Under the pieces are notes generated by a model. That model made no database searches. It saw nothing but the letters and a program-made list of their open reading frames with translations, and had not been told where the DNA came from. DNA of 64,000 nucleotides from Salipaludibacillus neizhouensis (lineage in GTDB: Bacteria; Bacillota; Bacilli; Bacillales; Salisediminibacteriaceae), in NCBI RefSeq assembly GCF_002886185.1, contig NZ_KZ614146.1, forward strand, positions 1,102,098-1,166,097, in the 5' to 3' direction. Below, piece by piece: positions 35,389 through 45,193 of the stretch. The number at the start of each line of letters is the position of its first letter. Within the stretch, counting starts at the first letter, position 1. Both the position numbers and the translations under genes were made by a program.

Positions 35389-36378
35389 GTGAAAAAGTGG
35401 TTGTACTTTCTTATGTTCTTGTCCTTTCTGTTCTCTGCAACTGCGTTTGTTTACTTTTTTATGAAAACGCTTACTGAAGATGTGGCCAAATCTGAAATTA
35501 GGAGCGATAAACCTAGCTATCGTCTTGTGATCATTCCAGAAGAAATGAATAATGATTATTGGCGTTTAGTGGAAGAAGGTGCTCGCAAAGCTGCAGAAGA
35601 ATTAAACATATCTTTACAGTATACTGGCCCTGTTACTGCAAATGTAGACGATCATATAAAAACGATTCAAAAAGCTGTAGCTTCTAATGTAGATGGCATA
35701 ATCACTCAAGGATTAATTGAAGATGATTTTACGCCACTAATTGATCAAGTAATTCAAAAAGGGATTCCAGTAATAACTGTTGATACAGATGCACCTGATA
35801 GCAGAAGGATGTCATACATAGGTACAGATAATTACAATGCTGGTTATTTGGCTGGACAGGAACTCGCAAAAGACACCAATGGGCAAGGGAAGATAGCAAT
35901 TATAACCGGACACTTTAATACAGCCAATCAAGTGTTACGAGTACGAGGATTCAAAGATGCGATAGAGAAGGAAAAAGACCTTGAAATTGTTGCCATTGAA
36001 GAATCGAAAATCTCCCTGATTCAAGCTGCAGAAATGACATTTAAAATTATGAATGAACACTCTGACATAACAGCATTCTTTGGGACTAGTGCCCTTGATG
36101 GTGTAGGGATAGCGAGTGTGTTAAATAGTCTTGATAAAAATAAGAATATATATATCATGGCATTTGATACATTACCGGAAACACTTCAATTGATGGAAGA
36201 GGGAAGAATTAACGCTACTGTGATTCAGCATCCTTATGATATGGGATACAACAGCGTCAAAGTAATGGTAGATTTAATTCATGGCGAGAAAATCGAAGAA
36301 TTAAATTTTACGGATACGGGAATTTTGCGTAAACATGAGCTCATAAAGAATTTGAACGAAGTGCAGGTCATTGACTAA
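35389..36378 (+). CDS. membrane-anchored sugar-binding sensor protein, trio 1
   Basis: A 329-residue protein with one N-terminal membrane helix (residues ~4-26) but no lipobox Cys, followed by an RbsB/XylF-type binding domain (Peripla_BP_4): EEMNNDYWRLVEEGARKAAE, DGIITQGLIEDDFTPLIDQV, VDTDAPDSRRMSYIGTDNYN, MAFDTLPETLQLMEEGRIN. The stop shares a base with the kinase start. With the next two genes it forms a sensor-kinase-regulator trio. By analogy with XylFII-LytS-YesN of Clostridium beijerinckii, it would bind a sugar outside and pass the signal to the kinase rather than take part in transport. GTG follows GGTGGGGGTTG. Confidence 0.9.
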   Translation: MKKWLYFLMFLSFLFSATAFVYFFMKTLTEDVAKSEIRSDKPSYRLVIIPEEMNNDYWRLVEEGARKAAEELNISLQYTGPVTANVDDHIKTIQKAVASNVDGIITQGLIEDDFTPLIDQVIQKGIPVITVDTDAPDSRRMSYIGTDNYNAGYLAGQELAKDTNGQGKIAIITGHFNTANQVLRVRGFKDAIEKEKDLEIVAIEESKISLIQAAEMTFKIMNEHSDITAFFGTSALDGVGIASVLNSLDKNKNIYIMAFDTLPETLQLMEEGRINATVIQHPYDMGYNSVKVMVDLIHGEKIEELNFTDTGILRKHELIKNLNEVQVID

Positions 36379-37853
36379 TGATTCACATTCGAACAAAGAT
36401 GTTTATTTATTTTATGGCAATTATACTTATTATGATCGTTGGTACGATTTTTTTACAAATAAATAGTCAAAAAACGATTCATAGGTACACGGAAAGTTTT
36501 GAAAGTTTTTTAATATTAAATGAAATATCTCAATTAACAATCCAAACATATGACACATTAAATCTGTATCTGACAGAACGTGACCCCGAATATTTAGCAA
36601 AGTATGAAGTTTATAGAGATGAATTAAAGAGATACCAAGACAAATTAACAGGGAAGTTGGAATCGGAGAGCAACTCGTTAATTATCCAAAATCACGAAAA
36701 TATGATTGGAAGTTTTTTAGAGGAATGTGAATTGACAATTCTCGCTTTCGAAGCCGGGCAAGTGGATTTTTATTCATATCACATAAATGAATCTTTAAAG
36801 ATCTCACAATACATCCATGAAAATACGTTATCACTCGTAAATTCTGATCTAACAGAATATCAATTATTTTTTAATAAGATGACTGAGCGGGATCAAGCAT
36901 ATTTCTGGATGGTTGTTTACGCGTTATTAACTATCTTTTTCTTAAGTCTATTTCTAACCGATTGGTTCTCGAGAGGGGTGACTAAACCTGTATCTAAGCT
37001 CTCGAAAGCTGCTATAGAGATTTCAAAAGGGAATTTTGATATTGAAGATGTAACGATTAATACAAAAGATGAAATGGAAGTATTGGCAAACGCTTTTAAT
37101 CAAATGCGTAATAATATTCAAAACCTGGTTGAGGAAATAAAACAAAAATCAGAATTAGATAAACTATTAAAAGAATTAGAGCTTAAAACCTTGCAAAGTC
37201 AAATTAATCCACATTTTTTATTTAATACATTGAATACAATTTCTCGAACGGCATATATTGAAGATGCAGAAAAAACAGTGGAGCTAATCGAATCGATCTC
37301 CACTTTATTAAGGTACAATCTCGGAAACTTGGAAAAACCTGTTTTACTGAAAGACGAAGTAAATATTGTGAAGGAATACTTATTTATTCAGGAGACAAGG
37401 TTTGGAGACCGAGTAACCTTTGTGTTAGAAATTGATGAAACTTGTTTAGACATAAAAATACCTAGTCTTACACTACAACCGATTGTTGAAAATGCGTTTA
37501 TTCATGGGATCGAATCTGTGGAAGAAGCAGCAGAAATAAAATTAATTATTCGAAAAGATATGACGAATATCATTGTCGAAATACGTGACAATGGATGTGG
37601 TATGGCTGAGGAAACGATAGAAAGAATTCTGAATGAGTCAGAGCATAGTAAAGAGATTAAAGAAATAGTTGCCCAAAAAAAGAAAGGACACTCTACTGGG
37701 TTAGGCTTAGCAAATGTGATAAAACGGTTACGATTATTTTTTCAAAAGGATGATTTATTTTCAATTTATTCTAAGGTAGGGGAAGGAACTAGTGTTTATT
37801 TAAAATTGCCGAATAAAAGGGGGGAACTTTATGAAAGTAATGATCGTCGATGA
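36378..37853 (+). CDS. LytS/YesM-type sensor histidine kinase, trio 1
   Basis: A 491-residue membrane kinase. Helix 1 spans residues ~9-27, an extracellular helical sensor ~30-170, helix 2 ~175-195, and a HAMP linker follows (SRGVTKPVSKLSKAAIEISK). The histidine region is QINPHFLFNTLNTISRTAYI and the ATP domain shows PIVENAFIHGIE, DNGCGMAEE and STGLGLANVIKRL. This is the His_kinase (YesM/LytS) class, usually paired with AraC-type regulators. Its start overlaps the sensor stop (TAATG) and its end overlaps the regulator by 23 bases, so the three are translated together. Confidence 0.95.
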   Translation: MIHIRTKMFIYFMAIILIMIVGTIFLQINSQKTIHRYTESFESFLILNEISQLTIQTYDTLNLYLTERDPEYLAKYEVYRDELKRYQDKLTGKLESESNSLIIQNHENMIGSFLEECELTILAFEAGQVDFYSYHINESLKISQYIHENTLSLVNSDLTEYQLFFNKMTERDQAYFWMVVYALLTIFFLSLFLTDWFSRGVTKPVSKLSKAAIEISKGNFDIEDVTINTKDEMEVLANAFNQMRNNIQNLVEEIKQKSELDKLLKELELKTLQSQINPHFLFNTLNTISRTAYIEDAEKTVELIESISTLLRYNLGNLEKPVLLKDEVNIVKEYLFIQETRFGDRVTFVLEIDETCLDIKIPSLTLQPIVENAFIHGIESVEEAAEIKLIIRKDMTNIIVEIRDNGCGMAEETIERILNESEHSKEIKEIVAQKKKGHSTGLGLANVIKRLRLFFQKDDLFSIYSKVGEGTSVYLKLPNKRGELYESNDRR

Positions 37854-39402
37854 TGAAGCCATAGAGAGACAGGTTTTAAAACGTATTTTAGAGAAAGAGA
37901 TCCCTGGTATTATTGTAAATGGGGAAGCTAGAAACGGACGTATAGCGATAGAAATAGCTGAAGAATTTAAACCGGATATTATTTTCATGGATATTAAAAT
38001 GCCAGGGATGAATGGAATCGAGGCGATAAAGGAGATTCAACAGAGCCTTCCAAAATCAAAATTCATTATGATCACTGCATTTGATACATTCGAATATGCG
38101 AGAGAGGTTATGCAAAAAGGGGTACGGGAGTATTTGTTAAAACCAGCAAAAAAACAGGATGTATTAGATGCCTATTACCGTATGGAGGAAGCGATCAAGC
38201 GGGAAATAGAGGAAAGAGAGAAGCGGGATAATGTGAAAAAAGAGTATGATAAAGTTCTCGCGATCAGCCAAAAGGAGTGGATTGCTTCCTCTATAATGGA
38301 CCATGTTTTGGAAATATCTTTTGAAGATTGGAGTGACCTTTTAGGATTAAGAGTTAATACTGGTCAAATGGTTGTTTTTTCTTTTAACGATACAATAGGA
38401 AAACAACAGCGCCAGTTTTATTACAATTGGTTAAAACAAACGATTAAACGAGGGAGTGAGTTATTTTTCGTCGGACCGATGATTGGGGAGAAGATTCCTG
38501 TATTATTCCTGTGTGAATCTAGAATTGGGAAAGAGCGACAAGTAAAGGCAGTCACTATCCAAAACGTTAGAAACTTTATTCATCAGTTTTATACTGCACA
38601 AGAAAAACGGACTGGAATAAAAGCTGGGATCGGAAAACCTTTCTTCATAGAGAGTGACTTTTCATCTTCCTACAATGAAGCGTTGGTAGCTTTAGGTCAA
38701 GTTAGAGATCAGGAGGGCCCACCTTATCAATATGGTGTAGTTGGGCAAAAAGAGATCGCTAATCAATTCCCATTAGACAGAGAAAAACTTATTATGGATG
38801 GCGTAAGAAATGGAAACGAGCAAGAAGCCCTTACAGCTTTTGAAGTTTATATTTTTGAATTGAAAGGAGAAGGTTTCTCACTTCTAGAACTTCATCAAAA
38901 AATGGAAGATTTTATGATTGTATTACGCCATACGTTGAAGGAATTAGGTATTGACAGTAAACGTCGATTCCAATCAACAGGTATTACTGGAAATGAAGAA
39001 TTAATAGTTCTTTGTAAAGAGTATATACAATATCTTATTATGGAAATTATGAATTGGAGAATGGCTCACTCACAGTATTCATTGATTGAAGTAAAGGATT
39101 ATATAAAAGAAAATTATGATAAAAACCTCACTCTGGAAGGGGTTGCGGAACAGCTTGGATTAAGTCCATTCTACTTTAGTAAATTATTTAAAGAAAAATT
39201 TCAGATTACTTTTATTCACTATTTAACAGATGTTCGTATGAACAAAGCAAAGGACATGTTATTGCAGAGAGATCAAAGTGTGAAAGAAGTTTGCTTTCTG
39301 GTTGGTTATAAGGATCCCAATTATTTTAGCCGTGTTTTTAAAAAGAATACGACTTTCACACCTAAGGAATTTAAAGAGAAAGCAATGCAAAAACAAGAGT
39401 GA
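37831..39402 (+). CDS. YesN-type response regulator with AraC domain, trio 1
   Basis: A 523-residue transcription factor. The receiver domain occupies residues 1-120 (MIVDDEAIERQ, phosphoacceptor Asp in IIFMDIKMPGMNG, TAFDTFEYA, LKPAKK). A central region of ~280 residues is typical of YesN proteins. The C-terminal AraC HTH pair covers ~420-520 (LTLEGVAEQLGLSPFYFSKL, VKEVCFLVGYKDPNYFSRVF). The ribosome binding site AAGGGGGGAAC lies inside the kinase gene. It probably activates the ABC sugar transporter at 40948-44935. Confidence 0.95.
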   Translation: MKVMIVDDEAIERQVLKRILEKEIPGIIVNGEARNGRIAIEIAEEFKPDIIFMDIKMPGMNGIEAIKEIQQSLPKSKFIMITAFDTFEYAREVMQKGVREYLLKPAKKQDVLDAYYRMEEAIKREIEEREKRDNVKKEYDKVLAISQKEWIASSIMDHVLEISFEDWSDLLGLRVNTGQMVVFSFNDTIGKQQRQFYYNWLKQTIKRGSELFFVGPMIGEKIPVLFLCESRIGKERQVKAVTIQNVRNFIHQFYTAQEKRTGIKAGIGKPFFIESDFSSSYNEALVALGQVRDQEGPPYQYGVVGQKEIANQFPLDREKLIMDGVRNGNEQEALTAFEVYIFELKGEGFSLLELHQKMEDFMIVLRHTLKELGIDSKRRFQSTGITGNEELIVLCKEYIQYLIMEIMNWRMAHSQYSLIEVKDYIKENYDKNLTLEGVAEQLGLSPFYFSKLFKEKFQITFIHYLTDVRMNKAKDMLLQRDQSVKEVCFLVGYKDPNYFSRVFKKNTTFTPKEFKEKAMQKQE

Positions 39403-39425
39403 CTTTTGGTCATTTATGAAAAGTT

Positions 39426-39482
39426 AAGAATTTATAAGTTGACAGCTATCTTTACGCCAACGCATCAAGGGAAGCACACCCT
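39426..39482 (+). repeat. 5' part of the ~150-bp repeat
   Basis: AAGAATTTATAAGTTGACAG, then CTATCTTTACGCC and CATCAAGGGAA match the first ~60 bases of the copies at 12117 and 15037. The palindrome and 3' half are missing. CAAGGG...CCCTTG here forms a small stem. Confidence 0.75.
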
Positions 39483-39508
39483 TGATTTTTGAAAAAGTTA
39501 GTTTACGT

Positions 39509-39538
39509 AGACAGCCTTTCTGAAAGGTTGTTTTTTAT
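39509..39538 (+). terminator. rho-independent terminator
   Basis: ACAGCCTTTC pairs with GAAAGGTTGT, followed by TTTTTATTT. It probably ends the trio 1 transcript. Confidence 0.8.
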
Positions 39539-39761
39539 TTGCTCTACAATAGCTCGTTCCTTAAACAATAATGGATGGGAAGTTTAAATAATCTAAAAGC
39601 AAAAAATTCCCCATGGTAAGTCAGCTACTTCATAAGCTTTGTGTAAATCCATGAAATGAATATAGTATGGATTCATTAACGCAGTCCAGAACGCTCTTTT
39701 ATTAGTTTGCAGTAGAAGAGTGTGCTCTGTTAAACTCATGATTAGATAAGGAGTGAATGCA

Positions 39762-40490
39762 ATGTTAATCGGTCATATAAAAGAAATTGTTCGTCATCCA
39801 GTAAAATCTTTTCGTGGAGAAAGTGTACAAAAAAACAAAATAATGGAATATGGTTTATATGGGGATCGTAGCCATACTTATTTAGACGATACTAAAAAAG
39901 GAGATTTCTTAACTATAACGCAATTCCAAGAAATGGTACGATATAAAGCGAGATTTGAGGGAGAAGAATCATTGGACAAATTTCCAAAAGTCGAAGTAAT
40001 CACGCCTGAGGGGAAGGTTTTGGATTGGGAAGATCAAGAATTAATAGAAGAAATGGAAAGCAAATCAAAACGAAAAATTTCTACTAGGAAATATACGCCA
40101 TCACATGTACCTATTGGACCAATTGCAGTAGAACACATTTTACTTGCAACAGATGCTTCATTAGATAAGTTGAAAGAACTATGGGGGAAAGAAGAAGTTA
40201 ATATGAGACGATTTCGTCCTAATTTATTTCTATCATTAAAGGAAAAGAGACCTTTTATTGAGGAAGAATGGATTGGCCGACGTATTAAAATAGGCTCAGA
40301 AGTAGAATTGGAATTCGTAGGACATTGTGAAAGGTGTATGATTATTACTGTTGATCCTAGTAATGCCGAACGAGATTCGAGTTTACATAAAACGCTTATT
40401 AAAGAAAGAAATAATAATTTTGGTGTTTATGCTTCTGTAATAAAAACTGGGGACATTCAAGTAGATGATGAAGTTCATCTACTTGATTGA
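39762..40490 (+). CDS. MOSC domain protein
   Basis: A 242-residue cytosolic protein. A MOSC_N-like start (IVRHPVKSFRGESVQKNKIM, YGLYGDRSHTYLD) precedes the MOSC core with VNMRRFRPNLFLSLK and the conserved Cys in GHCERCMIITVDPSN. MOSC proteins carry sulfur or molybdenum cofactor, e.g. for reduction of N-hydroxylated compounds. ATAAGGAGTGAATGCA precedes the ATG. It sits between a sugar-sensing trio and a sugar ABC transporter but looks unrelated to them. Confidence 0.9.
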   Translation: MLIGHIKEIVRHPVKSFRGESVQKNKIMEYGLYGDRSHTYLDDTKKGDFLTITQFQEMVRYKARFEGEESLDKFPKVEVITPEGKVLDWEDQELIEEMESKSKRKISTRKYTPSHVPIGPIAVEHILLATDASLDKLKELWGKEEVNMRRFRPNLFLSLKEKRPFIEEEWIGRRIKIGSEVELEFVGHCERCMIITVDPSNAERDSSLHKTLIKERNNNFGVYASVIKTGDIQVDDEVHLLD

Positions 40491-40868
40491 ATTTTAAAAA
40501 AGAACGTGATGAATGTAAATGATTGAACGTATACTCTGTATCGTAAGCTTTTTTAAACATAAAGAATGTTCCCTTTAGTAATTTTGTATGATCACGTGGG
40601 GAAGTTGGTAAAAGGTCTGCTCCCTCTATTACATACTGAAAGATAGACTTAAACCTCGGTGCATGAGCATCGAGGTTTTTTATCAATTGATGATATGATT
40701 ATCCAGTTTTTAGTTTTCGTTGCCATGGTTCTTATAGAGAATGTGGAATTGTCACATCGTTCTGAATATGCTTGTATTCGCATTTGCAGAGAGGGACTAG
40801 GAGGCACAATGAAGTGGTGGGTGAATAATAAGAACAAAAAAGTAGAGGTAATGATATAAATGTGCTAA
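40491..40868. other. intergenic region before the sugar ABC operon
   Basis: It contains a terminator at 40655-40683. An open frame at 40659-40859 has no ribosome binding site and no protein-like composition. Nothing else is recognised before the cre site. Confidence 0.5.
40655..40683 (+). terminator. rho-independent terminator
   Basis: CCTCG and CGAGG enclose GTGCATGAGCAT, in which TGC/GCA add pairs, followed by TTTTTTAT. Confidence 0.8.
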
Positions 40869-40882
40869 TGATAGCGCTCTCA
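40869..40882. promoter_or_regulatory. cre-like site (CcpA) before the sugar ABC operon
   Basis: TGATAGCGCTCTCA matches TGWAAGCGYTWNCA at 12 of 14 positions and is nearly palindromic. It lies ~65 bases before the binding-protein start and suggests carbon catabolite repression of the operon. Confidence 0.7.
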
Positions 40883-40947
40883 TTTATTTTTCATGAAGCT
40901 ATAATTAAGCTGTACTAAATGATATTAACTTGAAAAGGGGAGTAAAA

Positions 40948-42126
40948 ATGAGAAAAAAAATCAAATCCATTCCTGTTGTTTTGGTAGTTATCATGCTTGC
41001 ATTTATTTTAGGGGCTTGTAACAGTAACAGTGATAGCGACGTAAGTGGTAACAGCGAAGGGGCAGCAAACGACGAAGAAAGTGCTGGCAACGAAACAACA
41101 AGTGAAAGCGGACTCAGTGTTGGGATCGTATTACCTACTAAAGATGAACCAAGGTGGGTACAGGACGAAGAAAGATTTAAAGAAGCCTTATCAGATTCTG
41201 ATTATACGACGGAAATTTTATTTAGCCAAGGTTCTTCCGCTAAGGAAAAAGAAAACGTTGAAACTTTGATCAGTAAAGGTATTGAAGTTCTAATTATAGC
41301 TCCACATGATGGTCCTGCTGCTGGTGTCTCAGTAGAAGCAGCAAAAGCGGAAGGAATCACGGTTATCGCCTATGACCGCCTTATTACAGAAACGGATGCG
41401 GTTGATTATTACGTGACGTTCGACAGTCTCGCAGTTGGCGCAGCGCAAGGACAATATTTAGTGGACAATGCGGGAGAGGGTACTAACGTTCCATTGTATC
41501 TATATGCGGGTGCTTCTTCTGACAACAACGCATTCTTGTTCTTCGAAGGTGCATGGAGTGTTCTTCAACCTAAAATCGCTGATGGAACATTCGTAATAGC
41601 CAATTCTAGTGAAGCAGAAGCTTTACAAGATAAAGCGGAACTTACTCGTGATGAAATGGGTAAAATTCTAGGGCAGGTCACTACAAACTGGGATCCGAAC
41701 GAAGCGAAAAACAAAGCTCAAACGCATCTTACAGCTGTAGGACCAGAGATGAAAGGTGATATTGCAGTACTTGCGCCTAATGACGGCACTGCACGTTCAA
41801 TCGCAGATGTATTCTCAACTGATCCTGAAGTTTCAAGCTATATTATCACGGGTCAAGACGCGGAGAAAGCTTCTATTCAATACGTTATCGATGGGAAACA
41901 ATCGATGACAGTGTTTAAGGATGTTCGTACGCTTGTGACAGATGCGATGGGCATGGCGGTTGATGTTTTAGATGGTAATACTCCTGAAACTACTGGTAAT
42001 TACGACAACGGAAGTATTGATGTAAAAGCAAAGCAAACGGACGTTATTGTTGTTGACGAAGCCAATGTGCAGAGTGAACTTATTGATTCTGGATACTATG
42101 AAGCTAGCGAATTCACTGGACTATAA
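40948..42126 (+). CDS. chvE: ChvE-type sugar ABC transporter binding lipoprotein
   Basis: A 392-residue lipoprotein with lipobox LGAC (Cys ~22) and an acidic Ser/Asn-rich linker. The binding domain is of the ChvE/XylF multiple-monosaccharide class (VGIVLPTKDEPRWVQDEERF, LIIAPHDGPAAGVSVEAAKA, VIAYDRLITETDAVDYYVTF, IITGQDAEKASIQYVIDGKQ). It captures pentoses or hexoses such as xylose, arabinose or galactose. AAAAGGGGAGTAAAA precedes the ATG. It heads the operon with the ATPase and permease and lies downstream of trio 1, which probably controls it. Confidence 0.94.
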   Translation: MRKKIKSIPVVLVVIMLAFILGACNSNSDSDVSGNSEGAANDEESAGNETTSESGLSVGIVLPTKDEPRWVQDEERFKEALSDSDYTTEILFSQGSSAKEKENVETLISKGIEVLIIAPHDGPAAGVSVEAAKAEGITVIAYDRLITETDAVDYYVTFDSLAVGAAQGQYLVDNAGEGTNVPLYLYAGASSDNNAFLFFEGAWSVLQPKIADGTFVIANSSEAEALQDKAELTRDEMGKILGQVTTNWDPNEAKNKAQTHLTAVGPEMKGDIAVLAPNDGTARSIADVFSTDPEVSSYIITGQDAEKASIQYVIDGKQSMTVFKDVRTLVTDAMGMAVDVLDGNTPETTGNYDNGSIDVKAKQTDVIVVDEANVQSELIDSGYYEASEFTGL

Positions 42127-42226
42127 AATACAAAATAACGAAAAGACATACTTGCAAGGAAGTAGTGATGGACTCGTCTATCACTATTTCCCGATTGTAA
42201 AGGTTGTTTGTTAAGGGAGGGAAATC

Positions 42227-43747
42227 ATGAGCGAATATATTCTGGAAATGCATCAGATCACAAAGGAATTTACAGGAGTCAAAGCGCTCAGTAATGTTAA
42301 CTTCAAAGTAGAAAAAGGTGAAATCCATTGCTTAATCGGTGAAAATGGAGCCGGCAAGTCCACGCTTATGAAAGTACTTAGCGGTGTCTATCCTTATGGA
42401 AAATATAAAGGAGATATCGTATTTAATGGCAGTATTCAACAGTTTAATAAAATAAACGACAGCGTAGATGCAGGTATTGCGATTATTTACCAGGAGCTAG
42501 CATTATTTCCGGATCTAGCGGTTTATGAAAATATATTCATAGGCAATGAAGTAGAGAATAGAGGAGTATTGGATTGGAACCAAACGATTATTGAATCGCA
42601 AAAAATGCTAGATAAAGTGAATCTGAAAGTAAATCCAGAAACATTGATTAAGGATTTAGGTGTAGGCAAGCAGCAACTCATAGAAATTGCTAAAGCTTTA
42701 AGCAAAGAAGTAAAGCTACTCATTTTGGATGAGCCGACAGCAGCGCTCAACGAGGACGACAGCGAAAATCTATTGAGATTATTAAGAGAGCTTAAAAGTC
42801 AGGGAATTACTTGCATTATGATTTCACACAAGCTGAAAGAAGTAATTTCTATTGCGGATAAAGCGACTGTGCTTCGTGATGGAGAGACGATTTGCACGTT
42901 GGATGCTTCAAAAGGAGAAATTAACGAAAGTATCATTATTAAGAACATGGTTGGTCGAGAAATTAATGCTATTTATCCCAAACGAGAGAATAAAATTTTT
43001 GGCGATAAAATACTTGAATTAACGAATTGGTGTGCCTATGATGCCCAATTGGGACGTCAAGTCTCTAAAGATGTCAACCTTCATGTCAAACAAGGAGAAA
43101 TCATCGGATTAGCTGGCTTGATGGGTTCGGGCCGAACGGAACTTGCCTTAAGTATCTTTGGTAATCCAAAGTCTTATAAATTGCAGGGGGATTTAAAATT
43201 GCACGGTAAGTCTAGACAATTTAAACATACTAGCGAGGCAATGAAAGCAGGAATCGCTTATGTTACTGAAGATAGGAAGGGCGATGGGTTATTTTTAATA
43301 CAAGATATTAAAAGTAATATATCCGTTGCAAATATGAAGGGGATTTCCTCGAATGGAATTATCAATGTAAACGAAGAGATCATTGTTGGAGAGAAATATA
43401 GAAAGTCTATGGGAATTAAAGCGTCATCATTAGAGCAAGTTGTCGGCAATTTGAGTGGCGGTAATCAACAGAAAGTTTCGCTAGGTAAATGGTTATTTGT
43501 AAATCCAAATCTACTGATTTTAGATGAACCGACACGGGGCATTGATGTAGGAGCCAAGTTTGAAATTTATACGGTTATGAACAAACTAATAAGCGATGGT
43601 ATGAGCATTATCATGATTTCCTCGGAGCTTGGTGAAATTCTGGGAATGAGCGATCGTGTATATGTTATGGCCAAAAGTGAAATCAAAGGCGTGTTAACAT
43701 CTGAAGAAGCCAGTCAAGAAAAAATTATGCAGCTTGCTACGCAATAG
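42227..43747 (+). CDS. mmsA: multiple-sugar ABC transporter ATPase MmsA/GguA
   Basis: A 506-residue double ATPase. The first domain has Walker A GENGAGKST, signature LGVGKQQLIEIAKAL and Walker B LLILDEPTAAL. The second has the degenerate GLMGSGRTE, signature LSGGNQQKVSLGKWL and LLILDEPTRGID. One regular and one degenerate site is usual for RbsA/XylG/MmsA proteins. GGGAGGGAAATC precedes the ATG; the permease follows 12 bases after the stop. Confidence 0.96.
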   Translation: MSEYILEMHQITKEFTGVKALSNVNFKVEKGEIHCLIGENGAGKSTLMKVLSGVYPYGKYKGDIVFNGSIQQFNKINDSVDAGIAIIYQELALFPDLAVYENIFIGNEVENRGVLDWNQTIIESQKMLDKVNLKVNPETLIKDLGVGKQQLIEIAKALSKEVKLLILDEPTAALNEDDSENLLRLLRELKSQGITCIMISHKLKEVISIADKATVLRDGETICTLDASKGEINESIIIKNMVGREINAIYPKRENKIFGDKILELTNWCAYDAQLGRQVSKDVNLHVKQGEIIGLAGLMGSGRTELALSIFGNPKSYKLQGDLKLHGKSRQFKHTSEAMKAGIAYVTEDRKGDGLFLIQDIKSNISVANMKGISSNGIINVNEEIIVGEKYRKSMGIKASSLEQVVGNLSGGNQQKVSLGKWLFVNPNLLILDEPTRGIDVGAKFEIYTVMNKLISDGMSIIMISSELGEILGMSDRVYVMAKSEIKGVLTSEEASQEKIMQLATQ

Positions 43748-43759
43748 GAGGTTAAATGT

Positions 43760-44935
43760 ATGAAACTTTATATGGAAGCAAAAGAATTAATATCAGATAA
43801 TATTCGCGACTATGGGATGTACATTGCCTTAATCGTAATCTTTATTACCTTTTCTATCCTGACGGACGGACTATTCATGTCTTCTCGAAATTTAAGTAAT
43901 TTACTAGATTCTGCTGGTTACATTGCCGTTTTGGCAGTAGGTGTCATGCTAGTGATAGTCATTAGACACATAGACTTATCTATTGGATTCTTAGCTGGTT
44001 TTCTTGGAGCAATTGCTGCTATTCTACTCATGCAGGTCGGATTATCAGTATATTTGGTCATTCCCATCATTCTTATACTTGGAATTATCGCTGGTTTGGC
44101 TACAGGTTTTCTCGTTGCAAAAGTTGGGATTCCCGCCTTTGTTGCGACACTGGCTGGATGGCTCATCTATAGAGGAGCATTACTTTTAGTAACAGAAAGA
44201 ACAGGGACGATAATCGTTCAGGATGATAAATTTAACGCAATCGGTAATGGATTTATACCGTCTCTTATGCAAGTAAATGGGTTGCATGTACTCACTTTGC
44301 TTGTAGGTGCATTGGGTATCTTATTCTATATTTATGGCGCAGTCTCCAATCGGAGAAATAAGATGAAATATAGTTTTGATGTTGTTTCAAAACAGCTTTT
44401 CCTTTTACAATTAGTTTTTGTTTCAGCTATTATTGCTTATATTACGTGGATCCTGGCAGGGTATAATGGTTTTTCTTGGACAGTCATTGTAATGTTGATT
44501 GTGCTTCTTGTTTATCATTTTTTTACAACGAAAACAGTATTAGGGCGACATATTTATGCAGTGGGAAGTAACCCTGAAGCAGCACACCTTAGCGGCATCA
44601 ACGTCAGTAAAATTACTTTTCTTGTATTCGGTTCCATGGGCATGCTCTCTGCGCTATCTGGAATTCTGTTCACCGCTCGATTACAATCGGCAACAACAAC
44701 TGCAGGTACATTATTTGAGCTAGATGCCATTGCAGCAGCATACGTCGGAGGTGTTTCCGCTGCAGGGGGCGTTGGTAAAGTGACTGGAGCTATTATTGGG
44801 GCGGTAGTTATGGCATCTCTAACTAACGGAATGAATTTGATGGGCGTAGGGATTGCCCCCCAATATATCATTCGAGGTAGTGTATTGGCGCTAGCTGTTA
44901 TCTTTGATGTTACTACTAGAAAGAGAGGGAAATAG
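43760..44935 (+). CDS. mmsB: multiple-sugar ABC transporter permease MmsB/GguB
   Basis: A 391-residue membrane protein of the BPD_transp_2 (RbsC/XylH) family with about ten to twelve helices. Marks are IRHIDLSIGFLAGFLGAIAA, the coupling segment AVGSNPEAAHLSGINVSKIT and AAYVGGVSAAGGVGKVTGAI. The extra mid-protein hydrophilic stretch (YGAVSNRRNKMKYSFDVVSK) is typical of the MmsB/GguB subgroup compared with RbsC. ATAGGAGGTTAAATGT precedes the ATG. It completes the importer. Confidence 0.95.
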   Translation: MKLYMEAKELISDNIRDYGMYIALIVIFITFSILTDGLFMSSRNLSNLLDSAGYIAVLAVGVMLVIVIRHIDLSIGFLAGFLGAIAAILLMQVGLSVYLVIPIILILGIIAGLATGFLVAKVGIPAFVATLAGWLIYRGALLLVTERTGTIIVQDDKFNAIGNGFIPSLMQVNGLHVLTLLVGALGILFYIYGAVSNRRNKMKYSFDVVSKQLFLLQLVFVSAIIAYITWILAGYNGFSWTVIVMLIVLLVYHFFTTKTVLGRHIYAVGSNPEAAHLSGINVSKITFLVFGSMGMLSALSGILFTARLQSATTTAGTLFELDAIAAAYVGGVSAAGGVGKVTGAIIGAVVMASLTNGMNLMGVGIAPQYIIRGSVLALAVIFDVTTRKRGK

Positions 44936-45010
44936 TTTATAATATTTTACTAGTTCATCGTGAAGACAAGGAAGGGTGTGGAAAACGTAACCGTATTTTT
45001 TGGTTTTAGG

Positions 45011-45044
45011 GACTCTTTTCCTTATGGGAAGGGTCTTATTTGTG
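45011..45044 (+). terminator. terminator of the sugar ABC operon
   Basis: GACTCTTTTCC pairs with GGGAAGGGTC around TTAT, followed by TTATTTG. Confidence 0.85.
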
Positions 45045-45088
45045 TTTATTTCCACATCATCGAGTCAAATTACCTCTACCATTGCCAA

Positions 45089-45115
45089 TGAAGCACAGAA
45101 CCGTCCCCTTGTTTC
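45089..45115 (+). repeat. REP-like element
   Basis: TGAAGCACAGAACCGTCCCC followed by TTGTTTCC. Confidence 0.9.
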
Positions 45116-45193
45116 CAAACGAGTGTGGGTGTAAAATGAATTGGAGGTTGTTTTCTGAAAATTTAAAAAATAAACTGTGAAGGTTGATGAAAA

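Noticed and set aside
40659-40859. 66-codon frame before the sugar ABC operon
   Set aside because: It starts inside a terminator, has no ribosome binding site and no protein-like pattern.
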